A program made the translations under genes and the position numbers. From positions 4,604,381 to 4,668,380 of the forward strand of contig NC_037646.1 in NCBI RefSeq assembly GCF_003254395.2: a stretch of DNA of 64,000 bases, written 5' to 3'. The stretch's first letter is position 1. Each line of letters starts with the position of its first letter. This document shows positions 11,300 to 23,450 of this stretch, piece by piece. The DNA is from Apis mellifera (taxonomy: Eukaryota; Arthropoda; Insecta; Hymenoptera; Apidae). The notes under the pieces are model-generated. The model searched no databases and had not been told where the DNA came from. It saw only the letters and a program-made list of their open reading frames with translations.

Positions 11300-12300
11300 G
11301 TTCTGATTGCATTGGCGTTTAAACACCTTCGTAATAGCCGGAAATGCACATCGTAACGAAAACATTGTATTTAATTTCGCGGAGGTATAATGTTCAAATT
11401 ACAAATTACGTATCGCAACAATCTACTTGCAACGCGTACACGTTTCCAATTGTTAACTTTTGTCCTGTGATATTTGATTTTCATCGCCCGATCCATACTC
11501 CTCTCTCGATTTATTAAACCTCCCTCACGCCTGATTCGCTCACGTATCACAATTACTCGTCCCATTTGAATGAAACGCTTTTAACAGCTGTTTTAACCGT
11601 GCTCAGGCCAACTTGCAAAACGTTTCGAACTCCATCGATTGTAATCTTTCCGTGTAATTAGCCGACTATATCTCGCTCTCTTACGAATGAAATATTTCGA
11701 TTTCGGCCGAGAATTCGGGATTTCCCCGCTAATACTAATTTTAAGTACGCCCCATCTACGGAGAACTCTTAATGGACACGCATAAATCAGGGAAGACGTT
11801 CCCATTCCTCTGAAGAATATGCAGGATCGGGATTTCTCTCTTTAATTTCAATCGTTCCACGGAATTATGCGATCTGCCAACGTCCACGAAATTTCAGCAG
11901 GGAAGATTAAACGCCTCGGATAAAGATTGTAATTTCGATAATTCATTAACCACTTGTTTCGTTATCCTCTTCCCTATTTTCATAATTTTCGTAATATCTA
12001 TTTTTGTAAGATACCTCATCATCGTGCTAAAAATATATACATTTTTCTTAAAAGAATATTATCCTTTTGAAAGAAGCTTCAAAGTCTAAGCACGTTCCTC
12101 TTGTTACATCTGAACCAATCAATGATTCATTAATTCCAACATTTTAAATATTACCCTCGTATTTATTTTCTTACAAAAAATAAATCCAAGATATAGATTT
12201 TACTCGACAAAAAGTTTTCACTCGAAATTTCTTTAATCCAGAGAATATTGGCGTACAATATATTTGCTCGCATAAGTATAACTCCGTTCAAATACAAATA
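11300..12300. other. noncoding stretch with one complex block
   Basis: The part from about 11330 to 11960 is complex and rich in TCG and ATTA words, like conserved noncoding DNA. The remainder is AT-rich. Minus frames of about 60-70 codons in the block are not splice-supported. Confidence 0.5.
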
Positions 12301-12398
12301 CGTTATCCTTCATATTCGAATCGATTGATATCGGCTAAATATTGCCACAGCAAACACGCAGCGTGCCTTTCCGTTAATTATACAGACTCGTATATACA

Positions 12399-12412
12399 AT
12401 ATATATATATAT
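12399..12412. repeat. (AT)7 microsatellite
   Basis: A perfect AT run of 14 bp at the left edge of a GC-rich block. Confidence 0.9.
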
Positions 12413-12419
12413 GAAGCCC

Positions 12420-12860
12420 ACTTCCTAGAGGGTTGAATCTTGTAACCGTTTCCGGGACGGTTCACCCCGCGACTAAATGGCTCGATGCCTTCCAAAGAAG
12501 AAGAGAGGGGCCACTACACGGCCACGAGTGCACTCGAGTGAGGGTTCGGTTATCGAGGAGGGGAGGAGGAGGACAGGACAACGGGGGATGGAAACATGGG
12601 GTGATGGTAAATTGAAGAAAGATGGAACTCCTAACGAACGAGGCACGAGGCAAGGCGCATGAAGTGCCACTTGTACGCGCAATCAAGGGAGAAGTTTGCG
12701 GTGAACTGCATTCGGGGTATGTGCGTACAAATGAAGGCCAGAAATTCAAGGGATAATTTCCAGCATCCCTTCTAGGCAGCTCGCTCTGCAACAGGATCGC
12801 GGTAGCCAACTGGCGATGTTGTTCTCGTGACGTTTATCATTTGCCAGTTGAATAAACGGT
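12420..12860. other. GC-rich block
   Basis: A short CpG- and purine-rich block in which several frames are open on both strands. No supported exon is seen. Confidence 0.5.
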
Positions 12861-13030
12861 CAGTGAATATATTAATTTGGAATATATTAGTCGATGGAAT
12901 ATATGTATCAAATGAGAAGCGATCGAAAAAGTTACAGGATGATGATCACTTGTTTTGAGATAAAATGATTGAAAGTTATTCAATCAGAAGAATTCGTCAA
13001 GAATTTTTTTTAGTAAAAAAAATAGTTATT

Positions 13031-13300
13031 TTAATTGGAAACGTGTAAATTCGAAGCCTTATTATATCTTACGATTAGAATCAAAGCTTTGAAACATAAC
13101 AAAAGGATTATCTTTAAAGGATTTCCTTTATCAACTTCGATTGTGCTCGAAATTGTGTAATTCCTACCTAAATCTAAATCACACCAGAGGAATTCGTTCT
13201 TCGCGAGACGTAAGAACCTAAGTTGTACCTCTTCCGGGATTATGTCCACGTGTCGGTTGTTCATTAAAGAATTATAAAGGCCATTTCCTAGTTGTTCCAT
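13031..13300 (-). CDS. candidate small reading frame with strong start context
   Basis: On the minus strand ATG at 13300 sits in GCGGCCATGG, an excellent start context. The 89-codon frame starts M-E-Q-L-G-N-G-L-Y and ends H-V-S-N. A hydrophobic stretch (I-I-L-L-L-C-F-K-A-L-I-L-I-V) lies near residues 66-79, so a single C-terminal membrane segment is possible. A GTAGGA donor-like site inside (after about codon 45) would instead make it an exon. Another minus frame is open just upstream (13536-13345) in a different register. The whole 500-bp block could therefore be conserved noncoding DNA. No family is recognised. Confidence 0.22.
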   Translation of the reverse strand: MEQLGNGLYNSLMNNRHVDIIPEEVQLRFLRLAKNEFLWCDLDLGRNYTISSTIEVDKGNPLKIILLLCFKALILIVRYNKASNLHVSN

Positions 13301-13559
13301 GGCCGCGATCCAACCGGGCACGCCCCATATGGGATTTATTAGAATTAGAAATCTGATGCTCCACGTGTGACTGCACGTTGTATATTAACATTAACGGGGC
13401 GGAAGACTACGAGGGCCATTTGTACGCGGGCCAGTGAATTACGTAGAACGTGAGAGGCTTCCCCAGGCGAATTATTAGTCTCATTATTACCTAGTTTCGC
13501 CGGGACAACATCTTCAATCGGCCGATTCTTTTGCAAAAAAAAAAAAAAGGACGAAATTA

Positions 13560-14930
13560 CACGGTTGGTGTCACCTAACGATAAAACGTATTGAAAAAAA
13601 GGATTGTGTGAGAGAGGATTGGTATTTTATCGTTAAATACGAGGTGGCAAGATAATATTGGATCAAGTTGGAAAAATATATCGTAAAGATTTATTTAAAA
13701 AAAAAATCATGTCAGTTAATTGATAATCCTGTGATAACTGTTTCGATATTTGCACGATAATATCTATTAAATATAATTGATTGGAGATATAATTGTGCTC
13801 ATTGAATAAGCAATATGTACATAATAATGGATTAAGATTTGAACTCGATGTTCAGTGTAATTTTTTTTTTTTTTTTGAAGAAAAGAAATATTTATTCGAA
13901 ATGACACGACCTGTTTTCAGAAAATATTCAACCGTGAATATTGCACGTGTACTCGATAATTAAGATCGATGGTTGTTGCATAGAACATAAATGATGTTTG
14001 CAGTGCATCTGTAAATATAATCTAAATCTCAAAACGTGTATTTTCACATTTCTATCGGAACGCGTGCTTGTAAATTATCATCGTATTATCATGTTTACAG
14101 ATTTACGTTACATTATGCAACTCATTTTGCGTAAAATTGGATGAAACAACCGGATTTCGGAGGAAAAGTGCTTTTATCTTTATAACACAATATGACTGCG
14201 CGCGAAACAACGAATTTTGAACATGTTGAATTTTTTTTCCCATATTTTTTTTTTTTTAACGTTAACGGAATAATTTGGAACGAAATATTAAAATTAAAAA
14301 TGATTAAATTTTTTGGCCGAATCGATACGAAATTTAAAATTTTTTTTTCTTGATTTCTCTGTTGATTTCCATCACTTTAAAATAACGAGTTTTAGTTTTA
14401 CTATATTTCTAAATCCGTGACATATTATTCACGATGATTTCCTATTTATATATATATATTTTTTTATAAAAATTCAATAGATTCAATGCTTTATTCGTAT
14501 ATCATAAAATATCGACTTCTTGCTTATATAATACCCATTTTTCAATATACCCTTGTATGTGCCGGTCGAATATACATTTTACATTATTCCGATATAATAA
14601 TAATTTTGAGGAGCATAAATATTAAATAAATATCAGACAAATTATAATATTTTTAAAAAATTTTTAAATCAATAATATTTAAATATATTTTAATATTGTA
14701 TATTCTTTCAGCAATATTCTTCCCTTGTTAAATCATTATCCAAATATGAGAGCTCGTAAATTAAACATACATGGATTTAATACCATACATATACAACTTG
14801 ATAAATCCAATTCAGGTCGGAAAAATTCTTTCTGGGCGAAAAAAAAAAAATAAAAAAATAAAAAATAAAAGCGTAATTAGTTAGAACTAGTTTTTCTGGT
14901 TTCCCAATTATTTATTGTTTCACCTCCATT
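13560..14930. other. AT-rich noncoding stretch
   Basis: AT-rich sequence with poly(T) runs near 13861 and 14250 and an A-rich run at 14839-14870. Nothing coding is seen. Confidence 0.75.
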
Positions 14931-14933
14931 TAG

Positions 14934-15268
14934 CCACGATATTAGTCATGATCTCGCTAATTCACCCATTCTTTCCACACAGAGAATTTTACTTCACCAA
15001 TTATACAACTTTCTCCCATTCTTTCCGAGCAAAGAATTATCCTGACAACAAGCCTGGTCCAACTCTAAATCTACCCTCATGTATAAACGTTATACAGAAA
15101 CGTGACTCGTTGAAATTTTCCCTCCAAGAACTTGAACACATGAAATCTTACGAAATCACATCCGCCAATTACGAGTTAACAATCGAACTTGCCAATTTTC
15201 TTGAATCCAGTCGAGCAATCCACTTCGTCAACAAGAAAATGAAACACCAATCCACACGATTGAAATAA
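14934..15268 (+). CDS. candidate terminal exon or small gene, unknown protein
   Basis: A long pyrimidine tract ending CCATTTAG leads into a frame open for 110 codons, ending at TAA 15266-15268. Used as an exon it begins with 2 nt and then T-I-L-V. Used as an independent gene it starts at ATG 14948 and gives 106 residues (M-I-S-L-I-H-P-F-F). The hydrophobic start (I-L-V-M-I-S-L-I) could be a weak signal or membrane segment. The rest is polar, with S-L-Q-E-L-E-H-M-K near the middle. AATAAA at 15264-15269 overlaps the stop and could be a polyadenylation signal. CCCATTCTTTCC occurs twice near the start, suggesting a small internal duplication. A frame this long is uncommon in DNA of this composition but not excluded by chance. 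No family is recognised. Confidence 0.33.
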
Positions 15269-15448
15269 AGGTTACGAGATCGACGAAGTTCACGATTAAT
15301 TTGATAGATAATACTGTCTTTGCAGATTTCGATAAGGGAGAGAGGACTTGTGTCGTGGTTGAACAAGCTCGAACATCAAGTCGAACAATTCTGTCATTCC
15401 CTTTCGTGATAGGACCCACGAAAGTCCTTGCCATCGACCATTGTGGAA

Positions 15449-15474
15449 AGAGAGAGAGAGAGAGAGAGAGAGAG
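15449..15474. repeat. (AG)13 microsatellite
   Basis: A perfect AG run of 26 bp. Confidence 0.95.
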
Positions 15475-15567
15475 GACACGAAATTCACAAGGGAATTATC
15501 GGTACTTGATTGCGCTTAATCCACAAAGTTTTCTCGTTTGACTTCGCCTCGACCTAAGACCCACGTC

Positions 15568-15583
15568 ACCGGTTTTCACCGGT
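15568..15583. promoter_or_regulatory. paired ACCGGT palindromes
   Basis: ACCGGT occurs at 15568-15573 and 15578-15583, spaced one helical turn apart. ACCGGTT-type palindromes match the known Grainyhead/CP2-family site. Function here is inference. Confidence 0.3.
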
Positions 15584-15819
15584 GCACGATTTTCCTTGTC
15601 GGGATCCCCCTAAACGAAGAATAAGGCCGAAAAAGGAGAAAAATCTATATGAAAAAGCGAAAGGCTGGCTAGAACCTCTTGCTAACGATGCTCGTTTGGT
15701 GGAATGTGTTTGCACACTTGTTACACCGAGTCTTCTCCACTCGTTTCCTCCACGTCCTCCTTCGCCTCCCCTCCCCTTACTTTCCTCCTCCTCCCGATTT
15801 ATTTTTATGATTTCTTAAC

Positions 15820-17100
15820 TGTGTTTTCTTAACGCGAGAAATATACTTCAACGATGAATTTTGATAGGGTATTTTAACAGGGAATAGCTGTGGTAATATC
15901 GAAAGAAGGGTGTTTCTTTGTATAATTAAGAGAATTGAAAGTATAATTCTTGGATGCGAATGATAATTATTTTCTGGATGTAGAAATAAGTAAAGAAATA
16001 TAGATATATAACAAAATTTTCTCGGATTAAATCGAATTAAAAAGTATTTAATAATTCATTCGAAGATTTTGAAAAAGATGTTGTCATAGAGCAAGATTAA
16101 TTATAATTTTATATTATCCGATATATTTCGAATGAATTATATTTTATTGTTTCCTAATTATATTATTTTCATTTGTCATCATGTTAGAAAATATTTATAT
16201 TTAGTCTCGAATATCGGCTTGTTAGCGCTATTTCGAAATATCAAGATTCTCTGTGTACAGGTATTATAATAATCCCAATTGTCTGAACAGCCTACCAAAT
16301 TAATTCCATTCTGTTTCACGATTTTAGTGCATTTCGTGACGTCTATTTCTGGGGTTTGCCTCCCTCTCTCTGTTTCCTCCTCTCCTCCTCCTTCCACCCT
16401 CTCAATTCATAACGCACGTATACGGCTCAAACTAATTTCAGGCAGAGAAGCAATGCTTCTTGCGACATAATTCCTACAGTTTAAATCCTTCGAGCGATAT
16501 TTATAGGATAGAATGCACGTCGTACAAAATTTAAAGCAATCTTCGTTATTATTATTATTATTATAGCTTCAGGAATTTCTATCGTTGAAAGCAATAGACA
16601 CATACATATATATATTTATTTTCGAATTAATTGTATTTGAAAGAAATTGATTTATTCTCTAATATCTTGTAAAAATATAATATAATAATTTTCTTTCTAT
16701 TATTATTTTATTAATACGGTATTATCATTCCATAGTTAAATAAAATATAATTTTCATTCTTATTGATACGATAATTAACATCTAATTTGAACTCGTATCA
16801 CATAGCTCAATTATCACATAAATAATGTCAAAAATTTCATTGAATTTCTCCAATTTCTGAACTTTCAAACTCTCATATACGATATTATCCAAGAAACTAA
16901 AAAAAATCTTACGAATTACCATACTATACGTTTCCATTTTAAAGAAACTCCTTTTCGATAATCTACGTAAGAGAGGAAAATCTTAAAAGGGAAAGAATTA
17001 CGAGGATTAACCGCACTGCTAACACCCAGACCCCATACATCGATTATAAAAGATCCTGGAGATTCCTTCTGCATAAAATTCCCTTGAATCGCTCTTAAAG
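15820..17100. other. AT-rich stretch with short complex patch
   Basis: AT-rich DNA with an ATT/TTA run at 16547-16564. The patch at 16200-16540 is more complex. There an acceptor-like AACTAATTTCAG at 16441 is followed by a 30-codon frame (A-E-K-Q-C-F to C-T-S-Y-K-I) ending at TAA 16532-16534. That frame is short enough to be chance and I leave it as a note. Confidence 0.55.
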
Positions 17101-17159
17101 CCGATCTTACTACTCTTTTTTTCTTCTTCTTCTTTTTTTTTTACAATCCGTTCTACAAA

Positions 17160-17405
17160 TATCCGAAATCTTCTTTACACGATGGCAAAGGAAGGAGGCG
17201 GCTTTAACACAGCCAAGAGTGTCCCTCGTAAGTAGTAAAGACACGAAAGAGAGAGGCACGTGGAAGGCAGGACGCATGCGTGTCGTGTTGCTCCTGCAGG
17301 ACTTCGCACGACAAGTCAGTCTGCATCTGGACTCCGGCTCGCGTACATTTTCCGGCTGTGCATGTGAGTGACTGTAAACCAACTGTAATATCCTGGTGGA
17401 CGACT
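17160..17405 (+). promoter_or_regulatory. CpG-rich leader/promoter candidate
   Basis: A complex segment directly before the signal-peptide start. TCAGTC at about 17314 resembles an arthropod initiator, but no TATA box or downstream element is clear. A GTGAGT at 17364 could alternatively be a donor of a noncoding exon. Confidence 0.25.
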
Positions 17406-17484
17406 ATGAGGGTAATCACGCTGAATCAGCTGATGTTGTGGAGCTCGTTGATCGTCATCGTTGGAGCCGTTCATCGATCAGAAG
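17406..17484 (+). CDS. candidate first coding exon with signal peptide
   Basis: ATG at 17406 opens 26 codons plus 1 nt and ends at GAAG followed by a consensus GTGAGC donor (17485-17490). The peptide starts M-R-V-I-T-L-N-Q, then has a hydrophobic core L-M-L-W-S-S-L-I-V-I-V-G-A-V and a polar H-R-S-E. This is the classic n-region, core and cleavage layout of a signal peptide. A phase-1 intron directly after a signal peptide is common in secreted and cell-surface proteins such as immunoglobulin-superfamily members. The CpG-rich 200 bp upstream would hold the 5' leader and promoter. An upstream ATG at 17276 opens a separate 32-codon frame, which could act as an upstream reading frame. Later exons are not securely identified. 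Phase-compatible segments after strong acceptors occur at 26581, 42630 and 57611. The gene family is not recognised. Confidence 0.45.
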
Positions 17485-17539
17485 GTGAGCGTTCGAAGAA
17501 GCCTGGAAAAAAATAAATTTCGAATAAAAATATTCGTCG

Positions 17540-18000
17540 TGTTTTGGATATAACAAGAAGAGACAGATCCTTAGAGATATCGTGAATGAGGTGAAACGAA
17601 CGTGACAATCTTCTGATGTTTCCTTCTGGTATTTCGAGACGATTCAAGAGACGTTACATAATTCTGTGACGACGCGTGCTATTCGTGAATCACTTGCATC
17701 GTGTAATGGGAAAAACGGATGCAAGAATTGTGGATTAAGGATACTTTTGTTGTGCGCGTGCCGCCTGCACGCCATTCATTACGATTATGTAAATCCCCGG
17801 CCCGGCGTGCCGCTTTGAAAATCTTGGCGTGGAAAAGGATATTACAATTAATTTTCTTCCCGCGTTCCCCGTTGATGGCCTCCTCCACTATCTTGATTCA
17901 TTTTGTTGAAGTGAGAGATGTAACTGCGTGAATGATGACGTGGCTCGCGTATTACGGTTTATTCCCCTTTGAATTTTGGTTGGAATTTGGACTTGGCACG
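17540..18000. other. complex block downstream of the signal exon
   Basis: Sequence rich in CpG, ATTA and TTGATT words from about 17560 to 18000, with no supported exon. It has the texture of conserved intronic regulatory DNA. Confidence 0.4.
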
Positions 18001-20800
18001 ATTGGATGCAAATATGAATCGTAGAGATATCGTTTTATTCTGTAATGTAATATTTAATATCGATGGATCAAGTTTGTTGATTTTATTTCATTTTTCCTTT
18101 TTATGAAATAATTGAAGAAAGGAAAAGATGTTTTCGAAATTTTGCTTCTTCGAATCGTAATAGAATTTGTGATTTTTTTTTTCTCTCTTCAAATAACGAG
18201 AGAGTGATTTTTTTTTTAATTCTGTAATAATTTATTCCATTTTATAAATTATGAGATTCTTTTATGAAAATTTTCTTTCATCAAAATTATACTTTAAAGT
18301 GAAGAATTATTTAATGCATATTGAGAAGCGGAAAAGTTCTTTCTGAATCTTTCACGTGGCCATTTGAAACTCCGAGTCAAAGTAAACTTTGACGTCCTGA
18401 AGAACTTTTTGCAAAGAACTTTCCACGAGGCTAGAACGAGGAGTCGTTCTAAATAACAACAAATATACTAGGCTGCTTGTACATGTAGGAAATTATGTAT
18501 GATGTTTGAAGAAACATTTAATTTCATTTAATATATAGAAATTTTATTTACATTGGAATATACTTGAAATATATGTAACGTTCAATGTGATATAAATTCA
18601 CAGAATGAAGTATAAATAAGAAGTTATTAAATGGAGATAGAAGAGTAAATTTATTATGATTATATAAGAAATATCTGGAAGCTAGATTAATTGATTTACC
18701 AAGACTATATTTTTTGATATACAAAATTCTTTCCTTCTCTACTGTATTATACGTGTAATTGAGATTCATTCGACTCAATAATTAATCCGACAGTTTGATT
18801 ATCTTCATTTGTTCTATCAATAATACATAAATAGGCGAATAAATATTAGTCAAAATCATTTTACTATTAAAATTATATTATAATATCTATAAATTTATAT
18901 TCCTAAAATTATATTACCATATGAACAATAATACAATCGAAATTAATTATAATAGATGCCATTAATTAAAATTAGGAACATATATCTAACATGATTAATT
19001 AACATAGGAATATATTTGCATAAAAATTTTTAGATACAAAATTATGATAATCAAGTGTACTCGTATTGCCATTGTTACGAATACATTCGATCAAATAATA
19101 AATATTAAGATAAGAAAAAAATATATTAATCAAATAAAAAATCCTTGATATTTTATACATTTTATCCAAACAACAGGAGCAATGGATTTAACAGCAACTT
19201 AGTTATGTCGAAGAGGAATAAAGATGTGAAATTTTGTAACAAAGTGGGAATGTAAAGAGGGGAAAACACTCACGAGAAGTCAGTCTATAACTTTGTGCCA
19301 CAGTGGAAGTAGGACTTTCTGCGCCGTTGAACGGAATGGGTTTCCTAAAATTGCTATGAATGACGAATAGAATAATGCCAATAGAATTACAAGCTTGCAA
19401 GCATTCGTATTAAAAATTTCTCATTCTGATATCGAAATTAAAAATTAATTTATAATTCAAAATCAGAGATATTGGTTTATTAATATCTACTTAAGATATA
19501 TTTATTGATATTATCAGTATTGAAAGCTATAATAATTTTGTCAATGTATATATATCAATTATATGATTATTGATCTGAGAAAAGAAGTAAGGGATTCAAA
19601 CTGTTGCCATTTCTACAACAAATACAGAAAAATTACATCCATAACAGATATGGATGGTTAGTGCTACATTGTTCTTCGAAATTGGTCGTGATTTCTCTCC
19701 GGGGTAGCAACCCTCTGGAGAGTCAATGATTTGTGGTACACAAAGCTAGCATTGATTGACCGTAGTAACAGTGTTGTCAAAATGATCGAGAAATATAATT
19801 CTTTGTATAAGCAGCAATGCGTGTTATATATTTGTACAAACATATTAACAAATAAAACGTAAAATTTAATTACTTGTAATGTTACATTTGATGTTTCAAT
19901 CAATTCTGAACTGGAAGTTTCTTAATTAAAAGAAATATCTGTTGAACGAGTAATAGCTATTCGAACAATTTGTAATTAAAATCTCTTTATACGTGTAAGA
20001 ATAATGTAAAAAGTTTGAAATATTCTATTCGCGTAATGTACAATGTATTGTCTTTTGAATCTTAGATATAAAATATTTTAAAAATTTAAATGGAATGTGT
20101 GGCATTGTGATATAATTAACATAAAGAATAGATATGAATAAAATTTATCTAATCAACAATATTATTTTGAATAATGAATATTAAAATATGAAGACAAAGA
20201 CGATGTACCACAACACCTTAAAATATTTAAAGCTTTAGAGAAATGGAGATAAAATGGTGCGAATCTCTAAAAAGAACGTGATAAAATGTACGAAAGAATG
20301 TAAAAAAAAAACAATTTGCATAATTTAGTGGCTAAAATATTCATAATTCATAAATCTTTAATTAAAATTCATGTAAATGTATTATCCATTTTTATTGGAA
20401 TTTATTTGCATTCTTTTTCTCGTATTAATATGACAAATTTAATCGTTCAATTTTTTTGCAAAACATTGATTCGCATGATTCAATAATCATTCTTTCTTTA
20501 AAGAAATGATATTACTTTCTCCTCTTCCCTCCCTTAACTGAGTTTAAGACAAATTCATTTTTTCCTACATACTTTTATATCTCCTATTCCAATAAATAAT
20601 TCAAATACCCATTACCATTCATCTTCAAATCTTTCAATTCTGAATAATCCTTTCTTAACATTTCAAACAACATTTTTAAACGAAAACTTGAACGAATGAT
20701 TCCACGATTATCGATGCCTTTCATCAACTCTATCGAAAATTGAATCAAGATCCAAAAAAAAAAAAAAAAGAGAGAGAGAAAAAAATCCCAACAATTTCGA
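18000..20800. other. AT-rich desert
   Basis: Mostly AT-rich DNA. A complex patch lies at 18340-18480. Another at 19260-19400 reads on the minus strand as an open segment before a GTGAGT donor (complement of 19269-19274), with no clear acceptor. The 19660-19910 patch contains the hairpin listed separately. An A-rich run with (AG)5 lies at about 20754-20780. Confidence 0.6.
19695..19722. other. 28-base GC-rich hairpin
   Basis: CTCTCCGGGG, loop TAGCAA, then CCC, a bulged T and CTGGAGAG form a stem of about ten pairs, with one G-T pair. It stands out because the surrounding DNA is very AT-rich. Confidence 0.55.
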
Positions 20801-20931
20801 AAACTATATATTTCGAACGGCACGTTCACGGCCATAACAGTTTGCATCGAAACGATGAACAATTATACGAACGCCCACACTTTTTGGAAAACATCATTGT
20901 CCAGGATCGCGAATTATTATTTAGGTCACGT

Positions 20932-20956
20932 TTCGTTCGTTCGTTCGTTCGTTCGT
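20932..20956. repeat. (TTCG)6 microsatellite
   Basis: A perfect TTCG run of 25 bp. A CpG-containing tetranucleotide repeat is unusual in AT-rich DNA. Confidence 0.95.
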
Positions 20957-21301
20957 AATGTTTTCAACAAACCCCCCCTCTTCCACCCCAACCCCTTTAT
21001 CGGGGACGGGTTACAGGTTTCAAAGGAGCGTGAAAAAACAAAGTGCAATTTGTACGAGGATCGTTGGTCCCGTACATTGAAATTCATCGGTCCGAATTCT
21101 CCCCCAAACTTTTAAATTAAACCCTACCCCCCTTAAAAATTTCTCCTAATCCCTGTTTAAATACAACGTAGCCAAGAGATTTGCATAAATTAACGCCCTC
21201 TGCACGATCCTTTCCCCGAAACTTTTCGATCAACGTTAATCGATCGCGAGAAAGTTTCGAGGGTGAATCGTTCTTCCACGTTGTCCTTCCGCGTTGTTGA
21301 A

Positions 21302-21332
21302 GGGGAGAGGGAGGGGATGGGGGGAAGAAGGG
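21302..21332 (+). other. G-run array, possible G-quadruplex
   Basis: Runs of G at 21302, 21309, 21313, 21319 and 21330, each at least three long, with loops of 1-5 bases. Confidence 0.5.
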
Positions 21333-21429
21333 TGCTCCTTTTGAAATATATAGTTCATAGGTAGGGACAACAGACTCGAAAAACAACGCTTTTTTGAGTT
21401 ATCACCGGGAGAAAATTGAGACATGGGAG

Positions 21430-23450
21430 GAGTATCAATGCGGTATTTTTTTCGTGCGGTGCAATATGAATTATTGATATGACTTTTCTGTGTTCAATTG
21501 CGGGATATAATGACGTTTAGGAAAGCGTGAGAATTTTCGTATGAATAATGCATGAATAAGTATAAAAAAAAATAAGAATTATGGTAGAAAATATAAAATA
21601 TGAGGAGTAAATGATGTAAATGGAGGGAAGATATAAAAAAGAAATTTGAAATGAAAGTAAATGGTAGGAGTATATTGTTTCGTGGCTTTCGAATATATAT
21701 TTTTATATGATAGAGGAGAAAGAAATATTATTTTGAAAATATTAGAATTTCTGCTGTATTGTTTAACTTGTATAATTTTCTTAGAAGAATAGAATAAGTC
21801 TATGTAAAATTTTATTTTATCAATCTTTATCTTTTTCTACTGATAAATTTAATTATCCAAGTGATGGGTTATATAAATAGTAGCTTTTTGAAAATTTAAA
21901 AACAACAATCTGTGAAATATGGAACAGCTTATAAAATATATAAAATTCTCTTGATTATTATTTATTAAAACTTGTGACTATCCAATTCATCAAACGATTC
22001 TCTCAATTAACAAAAAATAATGAATGAAACGAGGAGAATGAAAAATAAATATATTTTACGTGTCATTGTCAATTTATATGCATCTTTTGAAAAGCTAATT
22101 TTTTTTTTTTCGAAGCAACGAAACATACAGTCAATTCGATCCGGATAAATAAAGAATTTATGCAAATTTCCGGAAAGAAAGTAAAAGATACGCGGCTAAG
22201 ATAATTTCATCGTTGAACGAATGTCCCATGATTAATTAATATTCCGCTTTTATCAATGATCGAGTAAAACTGAAAGGGAAGGAAGAATGACTTAAATGGA
22301 CGTCGCGAGCATAAAGCGGCGGAAGGATGTAATTAAAATTGGAACTCATAGAGACATAACGTGCGGAATTCTTTTCTTCGAAGGAAAAATTCGTTTCTTC
22401 GCGATCAATTAAACATCCTTTATAAATATACGTTGATTCATTCATTTGTCAGTTTCGTGACGTACAAAATAATTGACATTCTTATTATAGATTGTGTACA
22501 CGGGATGATATATTTATCTATGATCAAATTGTATTTCATACAATATCGTTTGTAATTAATTTAAATTAAAAAGAGAAATTTGTTAAGTAAAATTTTGAAG
22601 AATACTTTGTATTTATAATAAAAAGAGATGATATTTTAATAATTGAAAAATAATAATTTGGATTAGAAAAATGTAAAATAATAATTGATATTTATTAATT
22701 ATCTTCTAGTTTTTATAAATTTTTAGAATGGACGTAATATATATTGGATATTCTAGTTTATTTGAATGAACGAATGATCCATGTGTAATTATAATTTAAA
22801 AATATCTTATATAAAAAATTGTATCGTTATTCCGCGAATTATTTTGAAAATTCGGTAGCATTAAATTCGTAATTAAGCTGTCAAATATTCAGAAATAGGT
22901 CACATCAAAATAAAGCAGAAACCATCCAATGCAGTGCAATATCGATAATGCTGCAACTATAAATAGAAAGTTATAGAACCCTCTTCGAAAAAATACGGAC
23001 GATCTAAAACTCTTACAAATAATCTAAAATTTCTTTCCTTCCCCACGAGTATTAAAGTATATATACATCGATAAATAGGAAAAATATTTAGATAACAAAA
23101 CAAATTTCTGAATAAATAAATTTCACGTCTCGTCCTTATATTATACGTTTGATATACTCAGAGATTTATGAACAGTAGTACAACCGTACGATTGAGTCGT
23201 ACGATCGAAAAATATATCCCTTCGATGAAAAATAAATTGTCTTTACTGTCTCAACATTAAAATTGTCAATAAAAACTTTACACAAGAAAATTATTAAAAC
23301 TGCTATTACGAAAATAATTAAATACATGTAATTCATTATAAAAATTAATGTTATTCTTTCAGACAAAGTTCAAACAGGACAAAATCCATAGATAGATAGT
23401 TAATATAACTATAAGTTTATTAATTCTAATGTCATAAGTTAATTACTTCA
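21430..23450. other. AT-rich noncoding stretch
   Basis: AT-rich sequence with one moderately complex patch at 22120-22460. Nothing else is seen. Confidence 0.7.

Larger units (their letters stand above)
15300..15820. other. complex block with microsatellite and pyrimidine tract
   Basis: Moderately GC-rich DNA holding the (AG)13 run, two ACCGGT palindromes and a pyrimidine-rich strand at about 15718-15798. No supported exon is seen. Confidence 0.5.
20800..21430. other. complex block with (TTCG)6 and G-run array
   Basis: An isolated complex block within AT-rich DNA. It carries (TTCG)6 at 20932-20956 and a G-run array at 21302-21332. Plus- and minus-strand frames of 60-90 codons overlap and none has splice support. 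Confidence 0.5.

Noticed and set aside
19203..19400. Minus-strand exon-like segment before a GTGAGT donor
   Set aside because: No ATG opens the frame, the acceptor is weak, and two frames are open equally. This is insufficient to call.
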